A DNA stretch of 64,000 bases from Flavobacterium endophyticum (GCF_003634455.1 NZ_RBLC01000001.1:744001-808000); one strand, 5' to 3'; counted from the first letter of the stretch, positions 17,771 to 26,161 are shown. A program made the numbers and translations. The notes: a model not told the origin generated them from the sequence alone.

Positions 17771-18353
17771 CATTTATAGTCTTTCCGTCATATCGCAAGG
17801 TCCAGCCCATTGAATTGGTCGTAATCAGAATCTTCGAAAGCTCGCTAATCAAGCGATTTTGAGCATTCGTTTTTAAAGTCGATTTTTCAATCTTTTTCGC
17901 CAGATTAGCCTTCACCGATTTGCTGATTTTATTATAATCATCGCCCGTAAACGGATTCATTCGGCTCTGATTCACATCATAAAACTTGATATCCGGATTA
18001 ATCTTGATCTCTTCCTTTGGAATATACGTAATCGTAATCGTCTTATCCTTCTCATCAATATCATATTTCATCTGGCGCAGGTCGTACGCCACCGTAACTT
18101 CAGCATTAACGATAACCAACGCCTTTTTCTCAAAAGAAATCAAGTCCATCAAATACTTGTCCTGATCTTTATACGTCAGCACTTCGGCAAAATGCCCTTC
18201 TGTCACGACCAATTTGCCAACATTTACGATACGTTCCTGAATCAGATTCGTATCATATTCTATCGTAGCGCTATCCCCTTTCTTGAATTCGCAAAAGCGA
18301 AAAGCCAAAATAATAACTACCACAATTCCCACAAAAATGAGGATTCTTCGCAT
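17742..18353 (-). CDS. DUF4230 membrane-anchored protein
   Basis: A 203-residue protein with an N-terminal membrane anchor (about residues 4-18, IFVGIVVVIILAF) and a soluble extracytoplasmic domain of the DUF4230 family (VGKLVVTEGHFAEVLTY, VVAYDLRQMKYDID-like segment, TLRYDGKTI near the end). The function of the family is unknown. It converges on the phenylalanine hydroxylase gene; a 12-bp inverted repeat spans its stop codon. Confidence 0.85.
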   Translation of the reverse strand: MRRILIFVGIVVVIILAFRFCEFKKGDSATIEYDTNLIQERIVNVGKLVVTEGHFAEVLTYKDQDKYLMDLISFEKKALVIVNAEVTVAYDLRQMKYDIDEKDKTITITYIPKEEIKINPDIKFYDVNQSRMNPFTGDDYNKISKSVKANLAKKIEKSTLKTNAQNRLISELSKILITTNSMGWTLRYDGKTINEESIDKVLL

Positions 18354-18428
18354 CGCTTTTTTTTATAAAGTTAGAAAAATAAAATCAAGAAGCTAAAAAG
18401 AAACAAACATATCGTCCCAAAAAAGAAG

Positions 18429-19379
18429 TTAAAACCGAATAAAAGGAAACTGATATTGCACCGCCTGTATGCTGTTCTGCAAACCTTCCAGAAACTTCCG
18501 GTGCTGTTCAGAATCGGGATGAAAAGAACGATGCGCCAATCCCCTCTGAATCCTTTCCACTTCCTGCATCATTGAAAAAGCCGATTCTGCTACCCACGTT
18601 TCCGCAAATCGCTTCCAAATATAATCAATAGCAGTCGCGCTCGGATGAATCATGTCCTCCGCATAAAAACGATAATCGCGAAGCTCGTCCATCATGATTT
18701 CATAACTCGGGAAATAATATGCGATTTCAGGTTGCTGCGTTCTGACTTGATGGACAGCCGAAATCAAATTTGCTTTGCTCCACTGGTTTTCCACAAAACC
18801 ATCCTTGATATGGCGGACCGGAGAAATCGTAAAGATTATTTTTACCTCCGGATTGATAGAAGAAACAGATTTGATCATTTCCTCAAGTCCCTGCGTAATC
18901 TCTTCTACTGAAAGAAGTATCTTTTTAAACTCCTTTTGAGGCACTTTGTGGCAATTGGCAACCAATTGTCCGTTTTCGACCCTGCGGTATACCCAAGAAG
19001 TCCCGAGCGTAATTATTAAATGCGAACAGCCCACTATAGCCTCATGAAGAAGCTTCACGTTCGAATTGAGCAGTTCTAGAAATTCGTCTTTAGAAGCCCG
19101 ACTCAAATCAGAATGAACGTCAAAACAATGCCATCTTTCGTTGTGGAAGAAAACAGCACTTTCGGTAAACTGCTCCTGCAAGACAGCCTTCTGGATCATC
19201 TTATTCAACGCTAGAGGATGAAACAAGATGCCAAACGGATTAACTGCATTCTGGAATTTAAAATAATCTAGCTTTTCAGCCATATTCACCGCAAAACATG
19301 AACCCAAAGAAACCATCTTAGAATGATAATCTATCGGATGATTGCTTTTTAATATCGGAATTGGAGTAGTGAAATGCAT
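18429..19379 (-). CDS. GSCFA domain-containing protein
   Basis: A 316-residue protein with the motif that names the family at residues 26-30 (SLGSCFAVNM). Further blocks resemble SGNH/GDSL-type hydrolases: LIITLGTSWVYR and a late DMIHPSATAIDYIW, which supplies a plausible Asp-x-x-His catalytic pair. GSCFA proteins are widespread in Bacteroidota and presumed to be hydrolases of unknown substrate. A TATCTTTG box on the minus strand (19406-19399) and an upstream terminator (19430-19462) show that it is transcribed separately from the graspetide operon. Confidence 0.92.
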   Translation of the reverse strand: MHFTTPIPILKSNHPIDYHSKMVSLGSCFAVNMAEKLDYFKFQNAVNPFGILFHPLALNKMIQKAVLQEQFTESAVFFHNERWHCFDVHSDLSRASKDEFLELLNSNVKLLHEAIVGCSHLIITLGTSWVYRRVENGQLVANCHKVPQKEFKKILLSVEEITQGLEEMIKSVSSINPEVKIIFTISPVRHIKDGFVENQWSKANLISAVHQVRTQQPEIAYYFPSYEIMMDELRDYRFYAEDMIHPSATAIDYIWKRFAETWVAESAFSMMQEVERIQRGLAHRSFHPDSEQHRKFLEGLQNSIQAVQYQFPFIRF

Positions 19380-19398
19380 GGGTTGAAAAATTTTAACT

Positions 19399-19406
19399 CA
19401 AAGATA
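19399..19406 (-). promoter_or_regulatory. GSCFA gene -7 promoter box
   Basis: Reads TATCTTTG on the minus strand, an exact TAnnTTTG box 20 bp before the start codon. Confidence 0.55.
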
Positions 19407-19429
19407 CGAAGTTGAAAAATGTAATGACT

Positions 19430-19462
19430 AAAAAAAATCCCCAGCTACTAAAGCTAGGGATT
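19430..19462 (-). terminator. Terminator of the graspetide operon
   Basis: On the minus strand AATCCCTAGCT and AGCTGGGGATT pair over 11 bp (one G-T wobble) and run into seven T. It lies 22 bp after the stop of the second ATP-grasp gene and separates the operon from the GSCFA gene. Confidence 0.85.
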
Positions 19463-19484
19463 ATAATGATTCTGATGCAGAAGC

Positions 19485-20489
19485 CTATTGCAATACCGGC
19501 ACATAACGTCGAGGCGCTTCTCCTGCCAGCACTTTAGCTATCTGGTCTGATATGGCTCCATCAATCAAGCGATCCAGCCAGAAGAACTCTCCAGCCGAAT
19601 TGATTTCCAGAAAATAATGCTCATTCTCCGGAGTAACGATAATATCTACCGCTCCGTAATTGATCTGATAGATATCCATCATCTTTAATAATTTTTCCTG
19701 TACCGATTCCGGCAGCTCATAAGGCTCCCATTGATCTAGCAGTTCTACACCTTCCCTGCGCCAGTCTACTTTGGCATTCTCCAGTTTTTGAGAATCCACG
19801 ACAAACGAAAAAACAGCGTCACCTACAATCGTAATGCGCAATTCCTTCTGTTTCTCGAGCTTCTCCTGAAACTGCATCGGGCAATACTGCAAGCTATCTA
19901 TCGAATCCAGATTATCTTCCGTGATAACATTCGTAAAAACCACATGTTCTACTCCTTCCTTATCGATAGCAAAAGAACTTTGCATTTTCGTAATCGCGCC
20001 CTTAGGATGCGAGCGAACAAACCTTTTCGCCTCTTCTGGATTATTTGTAATGCACGTTTCCGGAATTTTCAATCCCAAAAAAGAAGCAATTTTCATCTGC
20101 TCCTCTTTGCTGTCCAGCCTTCGGTATTGGCTGAATTTGCCAATCTGAAAACAATTCATGCTTTCCAGCATGCCAAAAAGCGTAGCCCTCACCTCTCCGT
20201 GCACAGAAGCCAAATATTCTCCTTCAAGCACGCTGCCGAGGCCGCTGCCCAAATTATGGCTCCTTCTGTACCATACTGCTGCAATATCATGCAGCGATTC
20301 CCTTTCTCCGTTATAATCAAGATAGACCTTCCATTGGCCGTCTTCATAACAGCTTGACAAGCCGTAATACAGCGGATATTGGTCTACATTAAAACGTATT
20401 CCCCTTGCATTGTATTTTTTTAGCTGTTCAGAAACAGTCGCTATAGATTCGTTATCGTTGCTATGTGTAATGATTAATATTTTCTTCAT
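19485..20489 (-). CDS. ATP-grasp graspetide maturase (MvdC/MvdD family), second of the pair
   Basis: A 334-residue ATP-grasp ligase of the type that cyclises microviridin-class RiPPs by joining Asp/Glu side chains to Ser/Thr (esters) or Lys (amides). The N-terminus MKKILIITHSNDNESI and the VWYRR motif (about 72-76) mark the maturase family. Substrate- and nucleotide-binding segments follow: QYCPMQFQEKLEKQKELRI, then the metal-binding HYFLEINSAGEFFWL near the C-terminus. It shares this layout with the neighbour at 20538, from which it is separated by 48 bp. In known microviridin clusters one ligase makes the two esters and the other the amide; which is which here cannot be settled by eye. Confidence 0.88.
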   Translation of the reverse strand: MKKILIITHSNDNESIATVSEQLKKYNARGIRFNVDQYPLYYGLSSCYEDGQWKVYLDYNGERESLHDIAAVWYRRSHNLGSGLGSVLEGEYLASVHGEVRATLFGMLESMNCFQIGKFSQYRRLDSKEEQMKIASFLGLKIPETCITNNPEEAKRFVRSHPKGAITKMQSSFAIDKEGVEHVVFTNVITEDNLDSIDSLQYCPMQFQEKLEKQKELRITIVGDAVFSFVVDSQKLENAKVDWRREGVELLDQWEPYELPESVQEKLLKMMDIYQINYGAVDIIVTPENEHYFLEINSAGEFFWLDRLIDGAISDQIAKVLAGEAPRRYVPVLQ

Positions 20490-20537
20490 AATTTGATTCA
20501 GGGGAAAAATTTAAATAAATATAAGCCCTATTTCTTA

Positions 20538-21515
20538 TCAGGACAATTTTGAAACTAATTTTTCAGCGATAGTCTCGCCAATAGGATACCCAAGATCCCT
20601 TTGCAGCATGCCCCACTCGCCTTGAGGATTCACTTCTAAAAAAACATAACGCCCATCCTGATGACGGATCATGTCGATAGCCCCAAAAAAGAGACCCAGC
20701 TCGCGCATCATTTTCGTGAGCGAAGCCGCAATCCCATCAGGCAATACATACGGTTCCCATCCCAAATAAATATCAGTCGCAATGCGCCAGTCCGTCTTGC
20801 CCCGTTCCGATTGGCCCGCGTTGATTTTTCCGGCAAAAAACGCACCATCCACATACACAATCCGAAGCTCGTATGCTTTAGGAATCATCTCCTGAAAAAT
20901 CATCGGACAATAAATCAAGGTAGCAAGATCATCCAAATTAGATTCTTTAATCAGCGTAGTAGGAAAAAAAGGCGTATCGCCCAACATGCTGCGGGACAAA
21001 GCACCATGCAGCTTGCCGATCATCTGGCTGTTGCATTCTTCATAAAAAAAAGCCTTCACCTTTTTCTGGTCGTTCGTAAAAAGACTTTTGGGCACCTCAA
21101 TACCATTACGAGCCGCTACCGACAATTGTTCGAATTTATTGTTGCTGACTTCATGATCGCGCGCCATCGGATTAAACCAAGGCACTTCTTTCAAAGACTC
21201 AAAAAAGATATTCCGCATCGTAAAATACTCTTGGAAATAAATCTCTTTAAAATCATCGTCAAGCTCTTCAGGAATCTCTGCCGTCCATAATTTGCGATAC
21301 CAAACCGCTTCAATATCGGCAACGGCAATACTTTGCTCCCCTATTTGTATATGGACATTGCTTTTGGCAGTGTCAAGCGAATAGTCAAAAGATAATTTAG
21401 AAGAAAAAAGGTCTGTATTCATTCTATACGCCTCTTTCCCTAACTCTTTCAGCCTTTTCATTACTATATCTATCGTATAGTGATCATTGCTGTGTGTAAG
21501 ACAAAGTATCATCAA
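20538..21515 (-). CDS. ATP-grasp graspetide maturase (MvdC/MvdD family), first of the pair
   Basis: A 325-residue ATP-grasp protein homologous to the gene at 19485: LTHSNDHYTIDIVMKRLKEL at the start, VWYRKLW, IYCPMIFQEMIPKAYELRI, KTDWRIA, and the metal-binding segment YVFLEVNPQGEWGMLQ. It would form side-chain macrocycles on the precursor at 21626-21853 in the cytoplasm. It is the first enzyme gene of the operon, 110 bp after the precursor gene, with a strong hairpin/T-run in the gap. No acetyltransferase (MvdB type) or transporter gene follows. Family assignment is strong; bond type is not decided. Confidence 0.9.
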   Translation of the reverse strand: MMILCLTHSNDHYTIDIVMKRLKELGKEAYRMNTDLFSSKLSFDYSLDTAKSNVHIQIGEQSIAVADIEAVWYRKLWTAEIPEELDDDFKEIYFQEYFTMRNIFFESLKEVPWFNPMARDHEVSNNKFEQLSVAARNGIEVPKSLFTNDQKKVKAFFYEECNSQMIGKLHGALSRSMLGDTPFFPTTLIKESNLDDLATLIYCPMIFQEMIPKAYELRIVYVDGAFFAGKINAGQSERGKTDWRIATDIYLGWEPYVLPDGIAASLTKMMRELGLFFGAIDMIRHQDGRYVFLEVNPQGEWGMLQRDLGYPIGETIAEKLVSKLS

Positions 21516-21570
21516 AAAATCTGGAATTATTAAATAAAAAAAAAGCCCAAGACATTCAAATCCCGGAGCT

Positions 21571-21613
21571 TAAAAAAAGAAGCAACAGCATTCCTTATCA
21601 AGAACACTGTTGC
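21571..21613 (-). terminator. Hairpin and T-run between graspetide precursor and maturase genes
   Basis: On the minus strand GCAACAG ... CTGTTGC form a 7-bp stem that extends inward through wobble pairs to about 14 bp with a GATA loop, then TTCTTTTTTT. It starts 13 bp after the precursor stop. A weaker GC-poor stem with nine T follows at about 21540-21571. Partial read-through would give excess precursor over enzymes. Confidence 0.8.
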
Positions 21614-21625
21614 TATCAATGCATT

Positions 21626-21853
21626 TTAAGACTTAACTCCATCCTCATCATTATCCGATGGATACTTCATCGTCTGATAAAGATCTTTGATTCTGCTAGT
21701 GATGATTTGGCCTGGACCATCTTCACCATCAGATGGAAATTTTAAAGTTACGGCGTCAGTACCACCGTTAATTTTTTCTAGCTCCTTCTCAGGCACTTGG
21801 CTTTCCAAGAAATTAGCAAAGAAAGGCTTCTTTAATTTTTTTTCATTTTCCAT
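21626..21853 (-). CDS. Two-core microviridin-type graspetide precursor peptide
   Basis: A 75-residue peptide. The leader holds KKPFFANFLES (residues 8-18), close to the PFFARFLE motif by which microviridin ligases recognise precursors, and ends ELEKINGG (24-31), which fits the ELxxIxGG double-glycine export/cleavage signal. Two core motifs follow: TLKFPSDGED (36-45) and TMKYPSDNDE (61-70), both of the TxKYPSDxEE microviridin pattern, separated by a 15-residue spacer. By analogy each core would gain Thr-Asp and Ser-acid esters and a Lys-acid amide. The acidic pair is Glu-Asp in core 1 and Asp-Glu in core 2. Such peptides are usually serine-protease inhibitors; the target here is unknown. Confidence 0.9.
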   Translation of the reverse strand: MENEKKLKKPFFANFLESQVPEKELEKINGGTDAVTLKFPSDGEDGPGQIITSRIKDLYQTMKYPSDNDEDGVKS

Positions 21854-21926
21854 AGTAATACTAATTTGGGATTAATAATATGTTTATTTTTCAGTCCTAA
21901 GATAAAAAAAATTACACTACAAAAAC

Positions 21927-21942
21927 TACCTGAATACAGGTA
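21927..21942. repeat. Inverted repeat upstream of the graspetide precursor
   Basis: TACCTG-AATA-CAGGTA, a perfect 6-bp inverted repeat 74 bp upstream of the precursor start, directly next to a near-consensus minus-strand -7 box (TAGTTTTTG, 21928-21920). The position suits an operator, but none is proven. Confidence 0.35.
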
Positions 21943-22071
21943 AATTAAAAATTTAACATATTTATTGACAATTAGTTAGTAGCACACAAGTAAGAAATAG
22001 CCCACAATCCCTTTATTTAGTCAACTCCCATAAAATTCTTCTGTTGTAAAAAATAATTACAACCTACGGAA

Positions 22072-22449
22072 ATTATTTTTCCTCTTGAGGAAACCTTTTT
22101 GCTCCCTTTCCAAACTAATTTGCCGCTTTCCGAAATCAACTATCCTCCATCCGAAATTCCTTTGCCACTTTCCAAAGCTCATTTTACGCCTTCCGAAACT
22201 AGTTTTCAACTTACGGAAATTGCTTTGTCGTATTCCGAAGCCTATTTTTCGCCTTTCGAAACTAGTTTTACCCTTACGGAAATTACTTTGTCGCTTTCCG
22301 AAGCTTATTTTCCGCCTTCCGAAACTAGTTTTACCCTTACGGAAATTACTTTGTCGCTTTCCGAAGCTCATTTTCCGCCTTCCGAAACTAGTTTTACCCT
22401 TACGGAAATTACTTTGTCGCTTTCCGAAGCCTATTTTCCGCCTTCCGAA
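22072..22449. repeat. 63-bp tandem repeat built from 21-bp subunits
   Basis: Units starting at 22261, 22324 and 22387 are nearly identical (actagttttaccc...ccttccgaa); units at 22198, 22135 and about 22072 are increasingly degenerate. Each 63-bp unit consists of three related 21-bp blocks sharing the skeleton tCCGAA...TTT...cTT. Because 21 and 63 are multiples of three, several frames stay open on both strands. The minus-strand frame 22524-22057 (155 residues) would encode basic heptads of the form F-[GR]-[KR]-x-[KQ]-x-[SN]; two plus-strand frames encode Ser/Pro or Leu/Lys/Arg heptads. I see no signal peptide or start context that favours any of them, so I call it a repeat and not a gene. Confidence 0.85.
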
Positions 22450-22548
22450 ACTTCCAAAATCAAAAATCTTCCCTCCTAAATCCCCCCCTGTCCTATTTTG
22501 CCCCCAACATTGTCTAATATGCAACCTTTCGGTTTACTTAATTGCAGC

Positions 22549-22556
22549 TACATTTG
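22549..22556 (+). promoter_or_regulatory. -7 promoter box of the SRPBCC-VOC operon
   Basis: TACATTTG is an exact TAnnTTTG match, 40 bp before the ATG at 22597. Confidence 0.5.
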
Positions 22557-22596
22557 TCATAACAAAAACAAAATCAATCATTAAAAAAAGTAAGCA

Positions 22597-23019
22597 ATGG
22601 AAAATCCAAAACAACCTATTACAGTAGCTGCAACCGTAAAAGCACCGATTCAAAAAGTATGGCAAAGCTTTACGGCACCAGAACATTCCGTAAACTGGAG
22701 CTTTGCCTCAGACGACTGGCATGCGCCAGAAGCCGAAAATGATTTAAGAACCGGCGGAAAGTTCAGAACCAAGATGGCCGCAAAAGACGGCAGTATGAGC
22801 TTCGATTTTGTAGGAGTGTACACCAATGTAGAAAACCACAAAAAAATCGAATACAAGCTAGGAGACGGCCGTTTCGTAAGCATTTCCTTTGAAGACCTCG
22901 GAGACAGCGTAACCGTAACCGAGACTTTCGATCCAGAAAACACGCATCCTGTCGAATTTCAAAAAGCAGGCTGGCAAGCTATCATGGACAATTTCAAAAA
23001 ATATACAGAAACATTATAA
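22597..23019 (+). CDS. SRPBCC (AHSA1/START-like) family protein
   Basis: A 140-residue protein with the SRPBCC helix-grip pattern: VAATVKAPIQKVWQSFTAPE at the start, DLRTGGKFRTKM, a central beta sheet, and a long C-terminal helix GWQAIMDNFKKYTETL. The ITVAATVKAPIQKVW opening is typical of activator-of-HSP90-like (AHSA1) small-ligand proteins. Ligand unknown. It is followed after 24 bp by a VOC protein; SRPBCC and VOC pairs are common in Bacteroidota and appear as stress or small-molecule handling genes, which is an inference only. Confidence 0.9.
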   Translation: MENPKQPITVAATVKAPIQKVWQSFTAPEHSVNWSFASDDWHAPEAENDLRTGGKFRTKMAAKDGSMSFDFVGVYTNVENHKKIEYKLGDGRFVSISFEDLGDSVTVTETFDPENTHPVEFQKAGWQAIMDNFKKYTETL

Positions 23020-23043
23020 CCTTACTAATCAAAAAATAAAGAC

Positions 23044-23460
23044 ATGGCAAAAGAATTTTGGGTCAATCTTCCCGTAAAAGAGATAAGCAAGTCAAGAGCA
23101 TTTTTCAAAGCAATTGGCTTTACAGAGAACGCGCAGTTTAGTGAAAATCCTACTATGGCCTCCTTTTTTTTAGGAGACAAGAACGTAGTCGTTAACTTCT
23201 TTCCTGAAGACCTTTTTAAGAGCTTTAGCAATACTGAAATTGCAGACACAACAAAAGGCACCGAAGCCCTCTTTTCTATCGATGCACAGTCTCCTGCCGA
23301 AGTAGACGAAGTCGCAAATAAAGCAGTAGCAGCCGGAGCAAAATTATACGCAAACCCAGGCGAGAAAGACGGCTGGATGTACGGCTGCGGTTTCAGCGAC
23401 CTCGACGGCCACCGCTGGAACGTACTCTATATGGATTTTAGCAAAATGCCAAAACAATAA
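23044..23460 (+). CDS. VOC-family (glyoxalase/bleomycin-resistance-like) protein
   Basis: A 138-residue protein with the vicinal oxygen chelate fold: two beta-alpha-beta-beta-beta units, the first at KEFWVNLPVKEISKSRAFFKAIGF and the second around GWMYGCGFSDLDGHRWNVLYMD. The final acidic/His pattern could bind a metal, but residue-level ligand assignment is not safe. Enzymatic reaction unknown. Second gene of a two-gene operon ending at a strong terminator shared with alaS. Confidence 0.9.
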   Translation: MAKEFWVNLPVKEISKSRAFFKAIGFTENAQFSENPTMASFFLGDKNVVVNFFPEDLFKSFSNTEIADTTKGTEALFSIDAQSPAEVDEVANKAVAAGAKLYANPGEKDGWMYGCGFSDLDGHRWNVLYMDFSKMPKQ

Positions 23461-23473
23461 ACCTATTACCAAT

Positions 23474-23508
23474 AAAAAAGCCACAACGTAACTGTTGTGG
23501 CTTTTTTT
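23474..23508. terminator. Bidirectional terminator between VOC gene and alaS
   Basis: AAAAAAGCCACAAC and GTTGTGGCTTTTTTT pair around GTAACT; A-run and T-run on both sides allow use from either strand. Confidence 0.92.
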
Positions 23509-23524
23509 ATATTCAGACGAACTT

Positions 23525-26161
23525 CTATTTCACAAAATCTTTCGCTTTCTCTAAAGCCTCTGGAATACCTCCAGCGTTCTTTCCTCCCGCAGTCGCAAAG
23601 AAAGGCTGTCCGCCCCCGCCGCCTTGGATATATTTGCCCAACTCCCGTACGACCTGTCCAGCGTTCAAGTTCTTTTCGGCTACCAGCTCTTTCGAGATAT
23701 AGCATGTCAGCATTGGTTTTCCTTCCTCTGCCGTAGCCAGTACCAAGAAAAGGTTGTTTCCAAGAGTTCCCAATTCATAAGCCAGATCTTTAGCCCCTTC
23801 CGGATTCAGATCGACCTGTTTTGCTAAGAATTTAATACCATTGATTTCCTCTATTTCTGAAGCCAATTCCCCTTTCAGGTTTTTCGCTTTTTCTTTCAAT
23901 AAAGCTTCAAGCTGTTTTTTCAGCCTAGCATTCTCTTCCTGCAACGAAACCACTGCCTTGATAGAATCCTGCGGATTTTTCAATGCCTCTTTTATCTCTT
24001 TCAGCGTATTTTCCTGCGAAGCAAAAAATTCTTTTACGCCTTCATTCGTAATCGCTTCGATACGGCGTATTCCTGCCGCAACAGCACCTTCGCTCACGAT
24101 CTTGAAGTACCAGATGTCTGCCGTGTTTTTCACGTGGATACCGCCGCAAAGCTCCATGCTTTCTCCGAATTTTATCGCTCTTACGTTATCGCCATACTTC
24201 TCTCCAAACAAAGCCATAGCGCCTTCTTCCACAGCTTGTTTAAACGGAATGCTTCTTCTTTCAATCAGCGGCAATTGTTCTTGGATTCGTGCATTGACAA
24301 AATCCTCCACTTCCTTTAATTCCTCATCCGTCACTTTAGCAAAATGCGAAAAGTCAAAACGAAGATGGTTTGGCGCCACCAAAGAACCTTTTTGTTCTAC
24401 ATGCGTTCCTAACACATGTCGCAAAGCTTGGTGCAATAAGTGAGTAGCCGAGTGATTGCTCGCCGATTCGCTTCGTAATTTTGTATTGACCAGCGCCATG
24501 AATTTCCCTTCTGGATTCTCCGGAAGTTCTTTTGCAAAGTGCAAGATCAGGTTATTTTCTTTTTTCGTATCGATGATTTCGATTGCCTGATTAGGCGTAA
24601 ACAATGTTCCTTTATCGCCAACCTGACCTCCGCCTTCTGGATAAAAAGGTGTAGCATCTAAAACAATCTGGTAAAGCTTACCGTCTTTTTTAGAATCTAC
24701 TTTTCTATATCTCGTAATTTTGACTTCCTTTTCCACTTCGTCATATCCTACGAAAGTTTCCGTATTTCCATCTACCAAAATCGTCCAGTCGTCTGTAGAA
24801 GTTTCTGATGCAGCGCGCGAACGATCTTTCTGCTTTTGCAATTCGGCATCGAACTCTTTTTCGTTATACGACATTCCTTTCTCTTTCAAGATCAAGGCTG
24901 TCAAGTCTTTCGGGAAACCAAACGTATCATACAATTCAAATGCCTTAGCACCTGAAACCTCTTGTACTTTAGTTTCTTTCACTACGTTTTCAAGCAACTG
25001 TAATCCCTGGTCTAACGTTCTCAAGAAAGAGTTCTCTTCTTCTTTGATGACATTCGTAACCAAATTCTGCTGTGTCTTGATTTCCGGAAAGAATTCGCCC
25101 ATCTGGTTGGCTAAAACAGCCACCAATTTATAAATGAACGGCTCTTTCGTATTCAAGAAAGTAAATCCGTAACGGATAGCACGACGCAAAATTCTTCGGA
25201 TGACATAACCCGCCCCGGTATTCGAAGGTAACTGTCCGTCAGCAATTGCAAAAGCAACGGCACGAACGTGATCTACAATAACGCGGATTGCAATATTCGT
25301 CTTGTTTTGCTCTTCGCTTATATCCTTAACTTCGTTGGAAGTATACTTGTAACCTGTAATTTTCTCAACTTCTTCAATCAATGGTGTAAAGACATCCGTA
25401 TCATAATTAGACGTTACGCCTTGCAAAGCCATACACAAGCGCTCAAATCCCATACCCGTATCCACGTGCTGCGCTGGCAATTTCTCAAGAGAACCATCCG
25501 CTTTACGGTTGAATTCCATAAAAACGTTATTCCAGATCTCCACTACTTGCGGGTGATCGTTATTGACCAAGCTTTTTCCTGAAACCTGTGCTTTCTCTGC
25601 CTCGCTTCGCAAATCCACATGAATTTCTGAACACGGACCACAAGGACCTTGCTCACCCATTTCCCAAAAGTTGTCTTTCTTATTTCCAAGAATGATGCGG
25701 TCTTCATCAATCAATGTTTTCCAGATGTCCCAGGCCTCTTGGTCAAATGGCACGTTCTCGGCAGGATTACCTTCAAAAACAGAAACGTACAAATTCTCTT
25801 TCGGAATTTTATAAACTTCTGTCAGCAATTGCCAAGCCCAGTTGATGGCTTCTTTTTTGAAATAATCGCCAAAGCTCCAGTTCCCCAACATTTCGAACAT
25901 CGTATGGTGGTAGGTATCAAAACCAACATCCTCCAAATCATTGTGTTTTCCAGAAACACGAAGACATTTTTGGGTATCCGCAATTCTTTTGCTTTTCGGA
26001 ACGGCATTCCCCAAAAAGTATTCCTTGAACTGGGCCATCCCAGAATTGTTAAACATCAAGGTCGGGTCGTCTTTGAGCACGATTGGCGCAGAAGGCACGA
26101 TCAAATGGCCGCGTTCTTCGAAAAATTGTAAAAATTGCTTTCTGATATCCTGTGATTTCAT
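23525..26161 (-). CDS. alaS: Alanyl-tRNA synthetase
   Basis: An 878-residue AlaRS, full length. The class II core starts at once ([15 protein letters not shown], then [18 protein letters not shown]). The editing domain carries both zinc-site motifs, HSATHLLHQ near residue 567 and CGGIH near 670, which remove mischarged Ser and Gly. The C-terminal oligomerisation part ends with a Gly-rich motif ([17 protein letters not shown]). Standalone gene; the 232 bp upstream holds the divergent M23 peptidase start and a TACTTTTG box on the minus strand (26379-26372) far upstream of the start codon. Confidence 0.98.
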   Translation of the reverse strand: MKSQDIRKQFLQFFEERGHLIVPSAPIVLKDDPTLMFNNSGMAQFKEYFLGNAVPKSKRIADTQKCLRVSGKHNDLEDVGFDTYHHTMFEMLGNWSFGDYFKKEAINWAWQLLTEVYKIPKENLYVSVFEGNPAENVPFDQEAWDIWKTLIDEDRIILGNKKDNFWEMGEQGPCGPCSEIHVDLRSEAEKAQVSGKSLVNNDHPQVVEIWNNVFMEFNRKADGSLEKLPAQHVDTGMGFERLCMALQGVTSNYDTDVFTPLIEEVEKITGYKYTSNEVKDISEEQNKTNIAIRVIVDHVRAVAFAIADGQLPSNTGAGYVIRRILRRAIRYGFTFLNTKEPFIYKLVAVLANQMGEFFPEIKTQQNLVTNVIKEEENSFLRTLDQGLQLLENVVKETKVQEVSGAKAFELYDTFGFPKDLTALILKEKGMSYNEKEFDAELQKQKDRSRAASETSTDDWTILVDGNTETFVGYDEVEKEVKITRYRKVDSKKDGKLYQIVLDATPFYPEGGGQVGDKGTLFTPNQAIEIIDTKKENNLILHFAKELPENPEGKFMALVNTKLRSESASNHSATHLLHQALRHVLGTHVEQKGSLVAPNHLRFDFSHFAKVTDEELKEVEDFVNARIQEQLPLIERRSIPFKQAVEEGAMALFGEKYGDNVRAIKFGESMELCGGIHVKNTADIWYFKIVSEGAVAAGIRRIEAITNEGVKEFFASQENTLKEIKEALKNPQDSIKAVVSLQEENARLKKQLEALLKEKAKNLKGELASEIEEINGIKFLAKQVDLNPEGAKDLAYELGTLGNNLFLVLATAEEGKPMLTCYISKELVAEKNLNAGQVVRELGKYIQGGGGGQPFFATAGGKNAGGIPEALEKAKDFVK

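Larger units (their letters stand above)
21854..22596. other. Long intergenic region (743 bp) holding promoter candidates and the 63-bp repeat
   Basis: From left to right: upstream region of the graspetide precursor with the inverted repeat at 21927-21942, AT-rich sequence to about 22060, the tandem array at 22072-22449, a C-rich stretch (about 22471-22505), and a TACATTTG box at 22549-22556 before the SRPBCC gene. No convincing gene was found apart from the uncertain heptad-repeat frames. Confidence 0.6.

Noticed and set aside
18429..19379. GSCFA protein as part of the graspetide cluster
   Set aside because: A strong terminator and its own -7 box separate it from the ligase genes, and GSCFA proteins are widespread without RiPP genes.
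22072..22449. CRISPR array
   Set aside because: Units are contiguous 63-bp repeats with no unique spacers, and no cas genes are near.
22057..22627. Three overlapping frames (one minus, two plus) in the 63-bp repeat region read as genes
   Set aside because: The 21-bp period keeps any stop-free frame open. None has start signals, signal peptide or family match, so I kept the array as a repeat and raised coding as a possibility only.
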